Positions 52,321-62,701 of a stretch of DNA of 64,000 nt are shown in pieces. The first letter of the stretch is position 1, and every line of letters begins with the position of its first letter. The translations under genes and the position numbers were made by a program. The notes under the pieces are model-generated. The model made no database searches and had not been told where the DNA came from. It worked only from the letters and a program-made list of their open reading frames with translations. The stretch is taken from NCBI RefSeq assembly GCF_003591005.1, contig NZ_QYYD01000020.1, positions 59,329-123,328 on the forward strand, read 5' to 3'. This DNA is from Rhodopseudomonas palustris. Lineage in GTDB: Bacteria > Pseudomonadota > Alphaproteobacteria > Rhizobiales > Xanthobacteraceae.

Positions 52321-53961
52321 GTGCGCCTGGAACAGTCATCGCCTTCATCACCATCGGTCTCACGTCTTCCTGCGCACGAATTCACGACCGGGACGATCCT
52401 CAAGTCGGCATCCGTGACGGCGATGCGAGCGGGTTTGCTGACAGCCGCGGGTGTGTTGGCCTTCACCTCCGATGCGAGCGCGTCAACCTGGTGGTGGCCG
52501 GAAAACGATACCACGGTGTACGATACTCCAGCTCCGCCGCCCCCGCGTCGCGCACCGCGCAAGCCGTTGCATCTCGACACGCGCCAGGAGAAGCTGATCG
52601 AGAAGCAGACCGCCAAGCCGCGCGGGCCGATCCTGATCTCGGTGTCGATCGATCAGCAGAAGCTGCGGGTCTACGACGCCAATGGCTTCTTCGCCGAGTC
52701 GCCGATTTCAACCGGGATGCAAGGTCACGCCACTCCGATGGGAGTGTTCAGCGTCATCCAGAAGAACAAATGGCATCGCTCCAACATCTATAGCGGCGCG
52801 CCGATGCCCTACATGCAGCGCATCACCTGGTCGGGAATTGCGCTGCATGCCGGCGTCGTGCCCGGTTACCCGGCGTCACATGGCTGCATCCGGATGCCGA
52901 ATACGTTCGCGATAAAGATGTGGGGGTGGACCCGGATGGGTGCCCGCGTGATCATCACGCCCGGCGACATCACGCCCACTAATTTCAGCCATGCGCTGCT
53001 GATTAACAAACGGGTGCCGCTGCCGGAGACGGCACCGATGGCATCGGATCCGCAGAAGCCGGCGACCGGCTCCAAGTCCGACAAGGCAGCCGGCGCCGGG
53101 CCGGGCTCCGATACCTCCGCTGAACTGCGGGCCAGCATCCTGCACGACGAATCACTGAGCGCGGTGAAAACGGCGGATGCGAGCGGTGCCAGTTCAGGCG
53201 GTGCTGTCGTCGTGTCGGATACCGGGGCGCGCGTGGCACCCACCACGGATGGGTCCACAGAAGCCAAGCTCACCGCTGCAGCAGCCGCGTTCGACGAGAC
53301 CGAGCCGTTGATCACCGCGTCGGTCAGCACGCCCGACACGGCCAAGGCCGATGTCGCCAGACCCGATGCAGCAACCGCTTCGGCCGAAAACGCACAGCCG
53401 ATCAATGAGAAGGCGCCGCCTGCTCAGGTCCCGGATCAAGCCGGGGGTGACGCAGCGGCGAAGGATCAATCCCGTCCCACCGAGCCCACCACTGCAGCGG
53501 CGCCAGAGCTCCCGGCCGCCAAGCGTGGCGCCGGCCAGATTGCGGTGTTCGTCAGCGCCAAGGATCAGAAGCTCTACGTTCGGCAGAACATGACGCCGCT
53601 GTTCGATGTGCCGGTCACGATCGCCGCCGGCGATCGGCCGCTTGGCACCCACGTATTTACCGCTGAGTTGACGAAGGACGAGAGTGTGCGGTGGACGGTG
53701 GTGACGCTGCCGACGCCGCGCCGGAGTGAAGAGCTCAGCAGTTCCCGCCGGACAAAGAAGCCTTTGCCGCCGGTTGTGAACGCGACACTCGAAGTCGATG
53801 GCCCTGCCGCCGCTCTCGATCGGCTAACGATCCCGCCGGAGGCGATGGCCCGCATCGCGGAGGCGATCTCAACGGGATCGTCACTCATCGTCTCGGATCA
53901 AGGCATCAAGGCCAGCGGTGAGACCGGTCAGGGAACGGACTTCATCATCAGCCTGCGCTGA
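52321..53961 (+). CDS. L,D-transpeptidase (YkuD family) with a second, non-catalytic repeat
   Basis: 546 residues. The YkuD catalytic domain spans about 103-212, with His176 in LHAGVV and the SHGCIR motif holding Cys189. It can cross-link peptidoglycan 3-3 or attach proteins to the wall. An Ala/Pro/Asp/Thr-rich linker (about 235-400) follows. A second region at about 406-450 (IAVFVSAKDQKLYV, then DRPLGTHVF) repeats the first strands of the YkuD fold without any His or Cys. The likely signal peptide is preceded by about 35 residues from the GTG at 52321; starts at GTG 52414 or ATG 52426 are possible. Confidence 0.88.
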   Translation: MRLEQSSPSSPSVSRLPAHEFTTGTILKSASVTAMRAGLLTAAGVLAFTSDASASTWWWPENDTTVYDTPAPPPPRRAPRKPLHLDTRQEKLIEKQTAKPRGPILISVSIDQQKLRVYDANGFFAESPISTGMQGHATPMGVFSVIQKNKWHRSNIYSGAPMPYMQRITWSGIALHAGVVPGYPASHGCIRMPNTFAIKMWGWTRMGARVIITPGDITPTNFSHALLINKRVPLPETAPMASDPQKPATGSKSDKAAGAGPGSDTSAELRASILHDESLSAVKTADASGASSGGAVVVSDTGARVAPTTDGSTEAKLTAAAAAFDETEPLITASVSTPDTAKADVARPDAATASAENAQPINEKAPPAQVPDQAGGDAAAKDQSRPTEPTTAAAPELPAAKRGAGQIAVFVSAKDQKLYVRQNMTPLFDVPVTIAAGDRPLGTHVFTAELTKDESVRWTVVTLPTPRRSEELSSSRRTKKPLPPVVNATLEVDGPAAALDRLTIPPEAMARIAEAISTGSSLIVSDQGIKASGETGQGTDFIISLR

Positions 53962-54173
53962 TCCCAGAGCAACGTACCAAATGCCGACAGCGCCGGGGCG
54001 GCGCTGTGTCCGCCGCGCCCGCGGTCTGCGCGAAACTGCGTGCAACTCGGCGCGGATGGCGAATAAGCATTGCCCGTTCCGCTTTGCTGCCTCTACGTTG
54101 AAGCCACACGACGAAGAAGCCGCTGCTTCGCCCCATTGGGCCGGCAGCGGACGGCGGCAAGAGGATGACGGTG

Positions 54174-55121
54174 ATGCGGATCGCCACAGGTGTTCTGGTT
54201 GCAGGTGCGGTGTCCCTGAGCGCGATCGGGATCGCGTGGTCGCAGGCAGCGCCCAAGGTCCCCCCTGCGGCCCCGCAGCCTGCTCAGACCGCTGCGCCGG
54301 CCACGCCTGCTCCTGCTCCTGCTCCGGTCAAGCAGGCCTGCGCTAATCCGGATGCACTCGGCGTCGGCCGCATCGTCGAGATCGACACCACCGGCGGCCC
54401 CGGCTTCGGCTTTGAGCATTTCAAACAGCTCGACTTCCTGCGCGACAAGGAAGTCGTCCTGACCTTCGACGACGGTCCCTGGCCGGTCAACACCCCGGCT
54501 GTGTTGAGGGCGCTGGCGGACCAATGTACCAAGGCGATCTTCTTCCCGATCGGCAAGCACGCTACCTATCACCCCGAGATCCTCAAGCAGGTCGCGGCCG
54601 CTGGCCATACCATCGGCGCCCACACCTGGGCCCACACCAATCTCGGCAACAAGAAGCTCACCGACGACCAGCGCAAGGACGAGATCGAGAAAGGCTATGC
54701 GGCGGTGAAATGGGCGCTGGGCGCGGCGCCGTCGCCGTTCTTCCGCTTCCCGGCGCTGCAGCACCCGCCGGAGATGGTCAGCTACCTTGGCACCCGCAAC
54801 ATCGCCATGTTCTCCTGCGACCTCGACTCGTTCGACTTCAAGGCGCGCAAGCCCGAGCAGGTGATCGACACCGTCATGAAGAAGGTCGACCGCCTCGGCA
54901 AGGGCATCATCCTGATGCACGATTTCCAGAAGAGCACGGCCGAGGCGCTGCCTGAACTGCTGCGGCGGCTGAAGGCCGGCGGCTACAAGGTCGTGCAGAT
55001 GCGCGCCAAGGCCCCCGTCGTGACGCTGGCGAAATATGACGAGGAGTTCGCCAAGAGCAACGCCCTGCCGACCGTCAGCTCGCGGCCGGTCAGCTCCGTC
55101 GTGCAGACGGTCTCCGAGTGA
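54174..55121 (+). CDS. polysaccharide deacetylase (NodB/CE4), intact active site
   Basis: 315 residues. A signal peptide is followed by a Pro/Ala-rich linker and the CE4 domain. All motifs are present: TFDDGPW (97-103), HTWAHTN with the metal histidines at 150 and 154, RFPALQ, DLDSFDFK, and the terminal MHDF. It should deacetylate a GlcNAc-containing polymer, such as peptidoglycan or an exopolysaccharide, in the periplasm. AGAGG is nine bases before ATG 54174; ATG 54165 abuts it and is less likely. It contrasts with the degenerate homologue at 12759-13799. Confidence 0.93.
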   Translation: MRIATGVLVAGAVSLSAIGIAWSQAAPKVPPAAPQPAQTAAPATPAPAPAPVKQACANPDALGVGRIVEIDTTGGPGFGFEHFKQLDFLRDKEVVLTFDDGPWPVNTPAVLRALADQCTKAIFFPIGKHATYHPEILKQVAAAGHTIGAHTWAHTNLGNKKLTDDQRKDEIEKGYAAVKWALGAAPSPFFRFPALQHPPEMVSYLGTRNIAMFSCDLDSFDFKARKPEQVIDTVMKKVDRLGKGIILMHDFQKSTAEALPELLRRLKAGGYKVVQMRAKAPVVTLAKYDEEFAKSNALPTVSSRPVSSVVQTVSE

Positions 55122-55159
55122 TCGGGTAACGGCTTGATCATCTGCTTTCTCGAGCCCCG

Positions 55160-55729
55160 ATGACGGGCAAGTCCGCGCTGAGCATCGAAGGCTTTGTGAT
55201 CGTTTCCGCAGAGGGCAATCTGGCGGACGCCGCCGGCGTGATGCCCGATGTGCTGAAATTCGAGGGGGATCAGCGCTTCTTCGCCAACGCGCTCGACCGG
55301 GCGGCGCTGATTGTCCACGGCCGCAATTCGTTCGAGGACCAGCCTAATTCACCCCGTCGCAAGCGGCTGGTGGTGACACGACAAGTCCCGAGCCTGGCGC
55401 CCGATCTGGCCAATCCGAATGCGGTATTGTGGAATCCCGCCGGCGCGTCGTTCGACGAGGCGCGTGCCCGCGCCGGCATCCAGGTCGGCATGATCGCGGT
55501 GATCGGCGGACCGGAAATCTTCGCGATGTTCTTCGACCGCTACGACACGTTCTGGCTGTCAGAAGCGCTGCATGTTCGCCTGCCCGGCGGCCAGCCGTGC
55601 TTTCCGGGCGTGCCGGCGCAGACGCCGCAGCAGGTCCTCGCCGCCCACGGCCTCGCGCCCGCCGAGCGGATCGTGCTCGACGCGCCCCACGATGTCGGCG
55701 TCACGCCGTGGCGGCGCACGACTGCCTAG
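55160..55729 (+). CDS. dihydrofolate reductase-fold protein (RibD C-terminal-like)
   Basis: 189 residues with a DHFR/RibD-type fold. The N-terminus is LSIEGFVIVSAEGNLADAAG, then ALIVHGRNSFED, RRKRLVVTRQV, and the cofactor-type loop AVIGGPEIFAMFFD. The last is the NADPH pyrophosphate-binding motif (GG-x-x-(I/L)) of the family. A C-terminal segment with WLSEALHVRLPGGQPCFP follows. Exact activity unknown: it may reduce a pterin or a pyrimidine-like substrate. Its stop codon TAG is the CTAG of the interspersed element that follows. Confidence 0.85.
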   Translation: MTGKSALSIEGFVIVSAEGNLADAAGVMPDVLKFEGDQRFFANALDRAALIVHGRNSFEDQPNSPRRKRLVVTRQVPSLAPDLANPNAVLWNPAGASFDEARARAGIQVGMIAVIGGPEIFAMFFDRYDTFWLSEALHVRLPGGQPCFPGVPAQTPQQVLAAHGLAPAERIVLDAPHDVGVTPWRRTTA

Positions 55730-55831
55730 AGCGTTTTCGAGCGAAGTGGATACCGGTTCGCGTGAAGAAAACGCGTCTAAAGAAGACCTGGAGCTCCGGT
55801 TCTGATTCTATCAGAACCGGAAAAGCTCTAG
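55726..55831. repeat. interspersed element, family E, intact copy with 7-bp terminal inverted repeats
   Basis: About 106 bases bounded by CTAGAGC on the left and GCTCTAG on the right, with the inner pair GTTTTC and GAAAA. The body carries CGAGCGAAGTGGATACCGGT, then GAAGAAAACGCGTC, and a perfect 11-bp hairpin, CCGGTTCTGAT-TCT-ATCAGAACCGG (55797-55821). It exactly fills the space between two convergent genes: the DHFR-fold gene's stop lies inside its left end, and the DoxX gene's stop begins one base beyond its right end. A diverged copy is at 25350-25456. Confidence 0.85.
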
Positions 55832-55832
55832 T

Positions 55833-56279
55833 CTAGACATCGTTGGTGGTGACGACGGCAGTCGTGCCGCGGCCGGTGCCGGCAATGATGAACAGCGCGC
55901 CGATCAGCGACAGGTTCTTCAGGGCTGCGATCAGATTGGTTTGCGCCTCGATGCCGCTCTGGTTCCAGAAATCGTGGTAGTAGTAGATCGTCGCCGCGAC
56001 GAACAGCGCCAGTACCAGCGAAAAGAATCGTGCGCCAAAATTCAGCGCGATCATCAGCCCGCAAATCAGTTCGACCGCCCCTGCCCCGATCGCCAGCATC
56101 TGCGCGAACGGCATGCCGGCAAATCCTTCCAGCTGCGACGTGTAGGTGGTGAGCATCTCCGGAACGCCGATCTTCTGCGTCTTCTCGGTGGTCGCCGCCA
56201 GATCGATCAGCTTGGCGGCCCCAGAGAAAATGAACAGCACCGAAAACAGGAAGCGCCCGAGAGACACGAAAGCAGGCAT
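55833..56279 (-). CDS. DoxX family membrane protein
   Basis: 148 residues with four predicted helices. It begins MPAFVSLGRFLFSVLFIFSG and has the DoxX-type region AAKLIDLAATTEK, then LAIGAGAVELICGLMIALNF. A central tyrosine-rich turn (ATIYYYHDFWNQ) and a last helix (LIGALFIIAGTG) follow. The family is found in redox, thiosulfate or stress contexts, but this member has no informative neighbour. GAGGTCGACC precedes ATG 56279. It is convergent with the DHFR-fold gene, with the family E element between them. Confidence 0.9.
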   Translation of the reverse strand: MPAFVSLGRFLFSVLFIFSGAAKLIDLAATTEKTQKIGVPEMLTTYTSQLEGFAGMPFAQMLAIGAGAVELICGLMIALNFGARFFSLVLALFVAATIYYYHDFWNQSGIEAQTNLIAALKNLSLIGALFIIAGTGRGTTAVVTTNDV

Positions 56280-56447
56280 GGTCGACCTCACTGGCAAGCG
56301 AACGCGGCGCAGACCGCCTGCCGAGTATGAGCAGTCGCCGGCCGCTTTTCAAACGGTCAGATCGCGTACCGAAGATTTACGCACCGCGAGTTGATGTGAG
56401 CGACGCTGGCGCTCGCTCTGGCTGGCGGACTCAGCCACCTCCACGCC

Positions 56448-56552
56448 GGTCATCGCCCGGCTCGTCCGGGCGCGCCCGTATTCCAGTGCGGCTGCGGTGA
56501 TGATCAGCAGCGCTCTGGAATACTGCGCCCTCCGCTGTCGCGGAGGGTGACG
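56448..56552. repeat. palindromic interspersed repeat, family D
   Basis: Copy with GGTCATCGCCCGGCTCGTCC, the phrase CTCTGGAATAC and a terminal hairpin, CCCTCCGC-TGTC-GCGGAGGG. It matches the copy at 41301-41404 in order of elements. The whole 56280-56605 gap between the DoxX gene and the malic enzyme gene holds nothing else recognisable. Confidence 0.77.
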
Positions 56553-56605
56553 GCTGAATGTGGCGTTGGCGCAGTGCCTCGCTTCACTGCGCGCTGGCGT
56601 CGATA

Positions 56606-58912
56606 TCAGGCGAACAGCGTGCGCTGGTGCCGCCCGGCTCGTTCCTGCGCTTCGACCACGGCGACCGCGGTCATGTTCAGGATGCCGCGCGGCGTCACCG
56701 ATGGGGTCAGGATATGGGCCGGCCGCGCCGGGCCGACCAGGATCGGGCCGACCGGCAGCGCATCGGCCAGCACCTTGATCATCTGGTAGGCGATATTAGC
56801 GCTGTCGAGATTGGGCATGATCAGCACGTTGGCGCCGCCCTCCAGTCGCGAATGCGGCAGGATCAGTTCGCGTGCGCTCTGCACCAGCGCGCTGTCGCCC
56901 TGCATCTCGCCGTCGGCTTCGATCTCCGGATGACGCTCGGCCAGCAGCGCGGTCGCGCGCCGCACCTTGATCGAGGAGTCGGTCGGGTAGCTGCCGAAAT
57001 CCGAATGCGACAGGAACGCGATCTTCGGCTTGATATTGAAACGTTGCACGTGCACCGCCGCCAGCGCTGCAACCTCAGCGAGCTCCTCGGCGGTCGGATT
57101 CGGCCGCACTTGAGTATCCGCCAGGAAGATCGCGCCCTTACTAGTGATCATCAGCGCCAGCGCTGCATAGTCCGAAACACCGGGCAACAGCCCGATGACG
57201 TCGCGGACATGTCGCAGATGGTTCATGTAGCGGCCGTCGAGGCCGCAGATCATCGCATCGGCCTCGCCGCGCGCCACCGCGAGCGCGGCGATCACGGTCG
57301 AGTTGGTGCGCACCACGGTTCGGGCGGCTGCCGGCGTCACGCCGGAGCGCCCGGCGATGTCGACATAGGACTGCACGTAGGAGCGATAACGCGGGTCGTC
57401 CTGCGGGTTGACGAGGTCGAAATCCTCGCCGGCCTTGATCGACAGGCCGCTGCGCTTGATCCGTGCTTCGACTACCGACGGACGACCGACCAGGATCGGC
57501 CGCGCCAGCTTCTCCTCGAGAATGGTCTGCACCGCGTGCAGCACCCGTTCGTCCTCGCCCTCGGCGTAAATGACGCGGACGGGCTGCGCCTTGGCCTTGG
57601 CGAACACCGGCTTCATGACGAGGCCGGAGCGGAAAGCGAAGCGCTCGAGCTGCGCGTAGTAATCATCGAACGACGTGATCGGCCGCGTCGCCACGCCGGA
57701 ATCCATCGCGGCCATCGCCACCGCCGGCGCGATGCGCAGGATCAGGCGCGGATCGAACGGGCTCGGGATCAGCGAGCCGGCGCCGAAGCCGAGCACTTCC
57801 TCGGTGTCGAGCCCGGCGACCGGATCGGCCGGCGGATCGCGCGCGAGCTGTGCGATTGCATCGACCGCCGCGATCTTCATCTCCTCATTGATCGCAGTGG
57901 CGCCGACATCGAGCGCGCCGCGAAAGATGTACGGGAAGCACAGGACGTTGTTGACCTGGTTCGGGAAGTCGGAGCGGCCGGTGCAGATCAGCGCATCGGG
58001 GCGTGCCTTGCGCACCTCGTCCGGCATGATCTCCGGCGTCGGATTGGCGAGTGCCATCACCAGCGGCTTCTCGGCCATCTGCTGCACCATCTCGGGCGTC
58101 AGCACCTTCGGGCCGGACAAGCCGAGAAAGACATCGGCGCCGGGGATGACTTCGGCCAGCGTCCGCTTGTCGGTCTTCTGCGCGTAGACCTCCTTCCAGC
58201 GGTCCATCAGCACGTTGCGGCCTTCGTAAACGAGGCCTTCGAGATCGCAGACCCAGATGTTCTCGCGCTTGGCGCCGAGCGACACCAGGAGGTTGAGACA
58301 TGCGAGCGCGGCCGCGCCGGCGCCGGCGGTGACGATCTTGACGTCGGCGATATCCTTGCCCTTCAGCAGCAGCGCGTTCTTGACCGCGGCGCCGACGATG
58401 ATCGCGGTGCCGTGCTGATCATCGTGGAACACCGGGATCTTCATGCGCTCCTTGAGCTGCGCCTCGATCTCGAAGCACTCCGGGCCCTTGATGTCCTCGA
58501 GGTTAATACCGCCGAAGGTCGGCTCCAGCGCCGCGACGGTCTCGACCACACGCTCGATCGTGTCGGCTGCGATCTCGATGTCGAACACGTCGATGTCGGC
58601 GAACTTCTTGAACAGAACCGCCTTGCCTTCCATCACCGGCTTGGACGCCAGCGGGCCGATATTGCCGAGGCCGAGCACGGCGGTGCCGTTGGTGACGACC
58701 GCCACCAGATTGCCCCGCACGGTGAGATCGGCGGCCTGCGCCGGATCGGCCGCAATCGCGTTGCACGCGGCGGCGACGCCCGGCGTGTAGGCGAGCGCCA
58801 GATCGCGCTGGTTGGCGAGCGGCTTGGACGCGTGAATCTCGAGTTTGCCTGGGCGCGGCGAGCGATGATAAGCGAGCGCCTGGGATTGCAGATCTTCAGA
58901 ATTGGACGCCAT
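56606..58912 (-). CDS. maeB: NADP-dependent malic enzyme (MaeB type, with PTA-like domain)
   Basis: 768 residues. The N-terminal malic enzyme domain (about 1-430) has [56 protein letters not shown] and the Rossmann segment [18 protein letters not shown]. The C-terminal domain (about 440-768) resembles phosphotransacetylase and usually acts in allosteric control. The enzyme decarboxylates malate to pyruvate, making NADPH. The start ATG 58912 ([20 protein letters not shown]) is the standard alphaproteobacterial one; the frame runs on to 58963. Confidence 0.97.
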   Translation of the reverse strand: MASNSEDLQSQALAYHRSPRPGKLEIHASKPLANQRDLALAYTPGVAAACNAIAADPAQAADLTVRGNLVAVVTNGTAVLGLGNIGPLASKPVMEGKAVLFKKFADIDVFDIEIAADTIERVVETVAALEPTFGGINLEDIKGPECFEIEAQLKERMKIPVFHDDQHGTAIIVGAAVKNALLLKGKDIADVKIVTAGAGAAALACLNLLVSLGAKRENIWVCDLEGLVYEGRNVLMDRWKEVYAQKTDKRTLAEVIPGADVFLGLSGPKVLTPEMVQQMAEKPLVMALANPTPEIMPDEVRKARPDALICTGRSDFPNQVNNVLCFPYIFRGALDVGATAINEEMKIAAVDAIAQLARDPPADPVAGLDTEEVLGFGAGSLIPSPFDPRLILRIAPAVAMAAMDSGVATRPITSFDDYYAQLERFAFRSGLVMKPVFAKAKAQPVRVIYAEGEDERVLHAVQTILEEKLARPILVGRPSVVEARIKRSGLSIKAGEDFDLVNPQDDPRYRSYVQSYVDIAGRSGVTPAAARTVVRTNSTVIAALAVARGEADAMICGLDGRYMNHLRHVRDVIGLLPGVSDYAALALMITSKGAIFLADTQVRPNPTAEELAEVAALAAVHVQRFNIKPKIAFLSHSDFGSYPTDSSIKVRRATALLAERHPEIEADGEMQGDSALVQSARELILPHSRLEGGANVLIMPNLDSANIAYQMIKVLADALPVGPILVGPARPAHILTPSVTPRGILNMTAVAVVEAQERAGRHQRTLFA

Positions 58913-59072
58913 GCGGTCTCCGGGCGACTTCGTCGGCAGAGACCTGCCGCTCCTGTCGTTCATTCCTATCAGCGGACGTTGTTACCAATTTGACTTGTGA
59001 ATGTCCGGTCCTTCCGGACATAGCGGTTATCACGCCAACGCAACGTCGATCGTTGCAGCCTCCCGATAAGCC

Positions 59073-59097
59073 GATGCCCGCGGCAAGCGCGGGCATC
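59073..59097 (-). terminator. hairpin after aspS
   Basis: A perfect 10-bp inverted repeat, GATGCCCGCG/CGCGGGCATC, with a five-base loop, 24 bases after the aspS stop on the minus strand. No T-run follows. It may be a degenerate family A repeat or a stabilising hairpin. Confidence 0.45.
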
Positions 59098-59120
59098 CCG
59101 AATCCGGAGCGTGTGCCGCC

Positions 59121-60893
59121 TCAATCCTGTTGCAGATTGAGGCGGATGTGCAGCTCGCGCAACTGCTTGGGCGACACCTGCGACGGCGCGCCCATCAGCA
59201 GATCTTCGGCGCGCTGGTTCATCGGGAACAGCGAAATCTCGCGCAGATTGGTGGTGCCGCAGAGCAGCATCACGATGCGATCGACGCCCGCCGCCATGCC
59301 GCCATGCGGCGGCGCGCCGTATTGGAAGGCGCGATACATGCCGCCGAACCGATCGATCACTTCCTGTTCGCCATAGCCGGCGATCTCGAACGCCTTGACC
59401 ATCGCTTCGGGACGATGGTTGCGGATGCCGCCCGATGCAATCTCGTAGCCGTTGCAGGTGATGTCGTACTGGAACGCCTTGATCGTCAGCGGATCCTGCG
59501 ACGTCAGCGCGTCCATGCCGCCTTGCGGCATCGAGAACGGGTTGTGCGAGAAGTCGACCTTCTTGTCGTCCTCGTTGTATTCGTACATCGGGAAATCGAC
59601 GACCCAGGCCAGTGCGAACTGATCCTTGTCGACGAGATTGAGCTCCTCGCCGACGCGGGTGCGCGCGAGGCCCGCGAACTTGACGAACTTCGCCGGATCG
59701 CCGGCGACGAAGAACGCGGCATCGCCGGCCTTGAGACCGAGCGCGGCGCGGATCGCTTCGGTTCGCTCGGGGCCAATGTTGTTGGCCAAGGGACCGGCGC
59801 CCTCGCCGCCTTCGCGCCACATGATGTAGCCGAGGCCCGGCTGCCCCTCGCCCTGCGCCCACGAATTCATGCGGTCGCAGAACGCGCGGCTGCCGCCGCC
59901 CGGACCGGGGATCGCCCAGACCTGGTTGCGCTCTTCCTCGAGCATCCGCGCGAACACCTTGAAGCCCGAACCGCGGAAGTGCTCGGAGACGTCCTGCATC
60001 TCGATCGGATTGCGCAGGTCCGGCTTGTCGGTGCCGTACTTCCGCATCGAGTCCGCGAAGGCGATGCGCGGCCAGCCCTTGGTGACGCGCTTGCCCTTGG
60101 CGAATTCCTCGAACACGCCGGTGATCACCGGCTCCATCGCGGCGAACACGTCCTCCTGCGTGATGAAGCTCATCTCGACGTCGAGCTGATAGAACTCGCC
60201 CGGCAACCGGTCGGCGCGCGGATCCTCGTCGCGAAAACACGGCGCGATCTGGAAATAGCGATCGAAGCCCGACATCATCAGCAGTTGCTTGTACTGCTGC
60301 GGCGCCTGCGGCAGCGCGTAGAACTTGCCGGGATGGATGCGGCTCGGCACCAGGAAGTCGCGCGCGCCTTCCGGCGACGACGCCGTCAGGATCGGCGTCT
60401 GGAATTCGAAGAAACCCTGCTCCTTCATCCGCCGCCGCATCGAGTCGACGATGGCACCGCGGGTCATGATGTTCTGGTGCAGCTTCTCGCGGCGCAGATC
60501 GAGGAAGCGATAGCGCAGCCGGACGTCTTCCGGATAGTCCTGCTCGCCGAATACCGGCAGGGGCAGTTCGCCGGCCGGGCCTAGAACCTCGATCTCGGTG
60601 ATGAATACTTCGACCGCGCCAGTTGGCAGATCCGGATTGTCGGTGCCCTCAGGACGGCGGCGCACCCGGCCGTCGATCCGCACCACCCACTCGGAGCGCA
60701 GCTTTTCGGCATCCGTGAAGGCCGGCGAATCCGGGTCCGCCACGCACTGGGTGAGGCCGTAATGGTCGCGCAGATCGATGAACAGCACGCCGCCATGGTC
60801 GCGGATACGATGGCACCAGCCGGACAGGCGGACGGTCTGGTCGATATCGCTGTCGCGGAGCGCGCCGCAAGTATGGGTTCGGTAACGGTGCAT
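59121..60893 (-). CDS. aspS: aspartate-tRNA ligase (bacterial type)
   Basis: 590-residue class II aminoacyl-tRNA synthetase. An N-terminal OB-fold anticodon domain ([20 protein letters not shown]) precedes the catalytic core. Motif 2 ([24 protein letters not shown]) and the C-terminal motif 3 region ([22 protein letters not shown]) are present. The bacterial GAD insertion domain lies between them ([24 protein letters not shown]). Since many alphaproteobacteria lack AsnRS, this enzyme may be nondiscriminating and also charge tRNA-Asn, which the window cannot show. Confidence 0.98.
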   Translation of the reverse strand: MHRYRTHTCGALRDSDIDQTVRLSGWCHRIRDHGGVLFIDLRDHYGLTQCVADPDSPAFTDAEKLRSEWVVRIDGRVRRRPEGTDNPDLPTGAVEVFITEIEVLGPAGELPLPVFGEQDYPEDVRLRYRFLDLRREKLHQNIMTRGAIVDSMRRRMKEQGFFEFQTPILTASSPEGARDFLVPSRIHPGKFYALPQAPQQYKQLLMMSGFDRYFQIAPCFRDEDPRADRLPGEFYQLDVEMSFITQEDVFAAMEPVITGVFEEFAKGKRVTKGWPRIAFADSMRKYGTDKPDLRNPIEMQDVSEHFRGSGFKVFARMLEEERNQVWAIPGPGGGSRAFCDRMNSWAQGEGQPGLGYIMWREGGEGAGPLANNIGPERTEAIRAALGLKAGDAAFFVAGDPAKFVKFAGLARTRVGEELNLVDKDQFALAWVVDFPMYEYNEDDKKVDFSHNPFSMPQGGMDALTSQDPLTIKAFQYDITCNGYEIASGGIRNHRPEAMVKAFEIAGYGEQEVIDRFGGMYRAFQYGAPPHGGMAAGVDRIVMLLCGTTNLREISLFPMNQRAEDLLMGAPSQVSPKQLRELHIRLNLQQD

Positions 60894-61118
60894 GGAAATC
60901 CCGGAAAGGCCGTCTTTGGGCAGAATCGTGTGTCCGCAGGCTTGCGGAGAGCGTCAGGGTTTACCCGAGCGGACCCAGCGCGGCAACCAAATGCAACCCG
61001 CTTTTGCGGCCATTGGGCCGCCGCGGTGTCTCGGCATGCCCTCCTCGCCAGCTCCGCCTTGCAACCCGGCCGCTGCGAGCAGATTGTCCCAGAGCGAACC
61101 ATTCCTATCTGGTGACCG

Positions 61119-62597
61119 ATGACCTTTCATTTCCCGTTCGACAACAGCTACGCCGCGCTGCCCGAGACCTTCTTCGCCCGTGTGGCCCCGACCCCGGTGC
61201 CGGCGCCCCGACTGATCAAGCTGAACCGCCCGTTGGCGGCTCAGCTCGGGCTTGACGCCGATTGGCTTGCCAGTCCCGAGGGTGCGGCCGTTCTCGCCGG
61301 CGCCCAGCTGCCGGACGGCGCGGCGTCGATCGCCATGGCTTATGCCGGGCACCAGTTCGGCCAGTTCGTGCCGCAGCTCGGCGACGGCCGGGCGATCCTG
61401 CTCGGCGAGGTGATCGACAAAGACGGCGTTCGCCGCGACATCCAGCTCAAGGGCTCTGGCCGGACGCCGTTCTCGCGGATGGGCGACGGCCGCGCCGGGC
61501 TCGGCCCGGTGTTGCGCGAATACATTGTCAGCGAGGCGATGGCGGCGCTCGGCGTCCCGACCACCCGCTCGCTCGCCGCAGTGCTCACCGGCGAACAGGT
61601 GATCCGCGACCCGATCCAGCCCGGCGCGGTGCTGACCCGCGTCGCTTCCAGTCACATTCGCGTCGGCACCTTCCAGTTCTTCGCCGCCCGCGGCGACCGC
61701 GATGCGGTGCAGGCGCTGGCCGACCACGTCATCGCGCGTCACTATCCCGAGGCTGCGCAGGCCGAGGCGCCGTATCTGGCGCTGCTCGAGGGCGTGATCG
61801 CCCGGCAGGCCGAGCTGATCGCGCGCTGGATGATGCTCGGCTTCATCCATGGCGTCATGAACACCGACAATTGCTCGATCGCCGGCGAGACCATCGATTA
61901 CGGCCCCTGCGCGTTCATGGACAGGTTCGATCCGAAGACGGTGTATTCGTCGATCGACCAGATGGGTCGCTACGCCTATGGCAACCAGCCGCCGATCGCG
62001 CTGTGGAACCTGACCCGGCTGGCCGAATGTCTGGTGCCGCTGCTGGCCGCCGACGACGACAAGGGTGTCGAGATCGCCCAGACGGCGCTGGGCGGCTTCG
62101 CCGAGCACTTCAACTCCGCCTATCTGGCCCGGCTGGCCGCCAAGCTCGGCCTGTCGACCGTGCAGGCTGACGACCCGCAGCTGTGCCAGGACTTCATGGC
62201 GGCGATGGCCCGCGGGCGTGCCGATTTTACCCTCGCCTTCCGGAGGCTCAGCGACGCCGCGGCCGATCCGTCGGATCTCTGTGCGGTCCAGGCGCTGTTT
62301 GCTGATCCGGCCGGGTTCGACGAATGGGCCGTGCGCTGGCAGCAGCGTATCGCCGCGGAGCCACTAAAGTCTGTCGACCGGCAAGCGGCAATGCGGGCGG
62401 TCAATCCGGTTTACATCCCGCGCAACCATCTGGTCGAAGCGGTGATCCGGGCGGCGGTCGACCGGGACGACTTCGCGCCGTTCGACGAGCTGCTGGCCGT
62501 GACTGCCAACCCCTTCCGGGAACTGCCGGAATTCGAACGCTATGCGCAGCCGCCGCAGCCCCATGAGGAGGTGCTGCAAACCTTCTGCGGAACTTGA
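61119..62597 (+). CDS. selO: SelO/YdiU family protein adenylyltransferase
   Basis: 492-residue pseudokinase-fold protein that AMPylates targets in redox stress. Conserved features are [21 protein letters not shown], the [18 protein letters not shown] nucleotide loop, [20 protein letters not shown] with the metal-binding Asn/Asp, and FMDRFDP. The C-terminal Cys-Gly-Thr tail (QTFCGT) takes the place that selenocysteine has in some homologues. The ATG 61119 starts [18 protein letters not shown], the usual family opening. It is divergent from aspS and precedes rnd. Confidence 0.96.
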   Translation: MTFHFPFDNSYAALPETFFARVAPTPVPAPRLIKLNRPLAAQLGLDADWLASPEGAAVLAGAQLPDGAASIAMAYAGHQFGQFVPQLGDGRAILLGEVIDKDGVRRDIQLKGSGRTPFSRMGDGRAGLGPVLREYIVSEAMAALGVPTTRSLAAVLTGEQVIRDPIQPGAVLTRVASSHIRVGTFQFFAARGDRDAVQALADHVIARHYPEAAQAEAPYLALLEGVIARQAELIARWMMLGFIHGVMNTDNCSIAGETIDYGPCAFMDRFDPKTVYSSIDQMGRYAYGNQPPIALWNLTRLAECLVPLLAADDDKGVEIAQTALGGFAEHFNSAYLARLAAKLGLSTVQADDPQLCQDFMAAMARGRADFTLAFRRLSDAAADPSDLCAVQALFADPAGFDEWAVRWQQRIAAEPLKSVDRQAAMRAVNPVYIPRNHLVEAVIRAAVDRDDFAPFDELLAVTANPFRELPEFERYAQPPQPHEEVLQTFCGT

Positions 62598-62701
62598 TCA
62601 GCGCACGCCAAGCGTGTCTAGTGCTTCGGATTCGATGGCTTTTTAGGCAACGGTCGCCTGACCGTGCCCCTGGCCGGTTTTCCGAAACGCGATAGAGTTT
62701 G

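Noticed and set aside
55726..55831. A simple intrinsic terminator between the DHFR-fold and DoxX genes
   Set aside because: The hairpin is part of a longer repeated element with terminal inverted repeats and has no T-run; it is listed as a repeat instead.
56558..58993. An 811-codon open frame antisense to maeB
   Set aside because: It has no signal, domain or composition of a real protein, and the maeB frame on the other strand is unmistakable.
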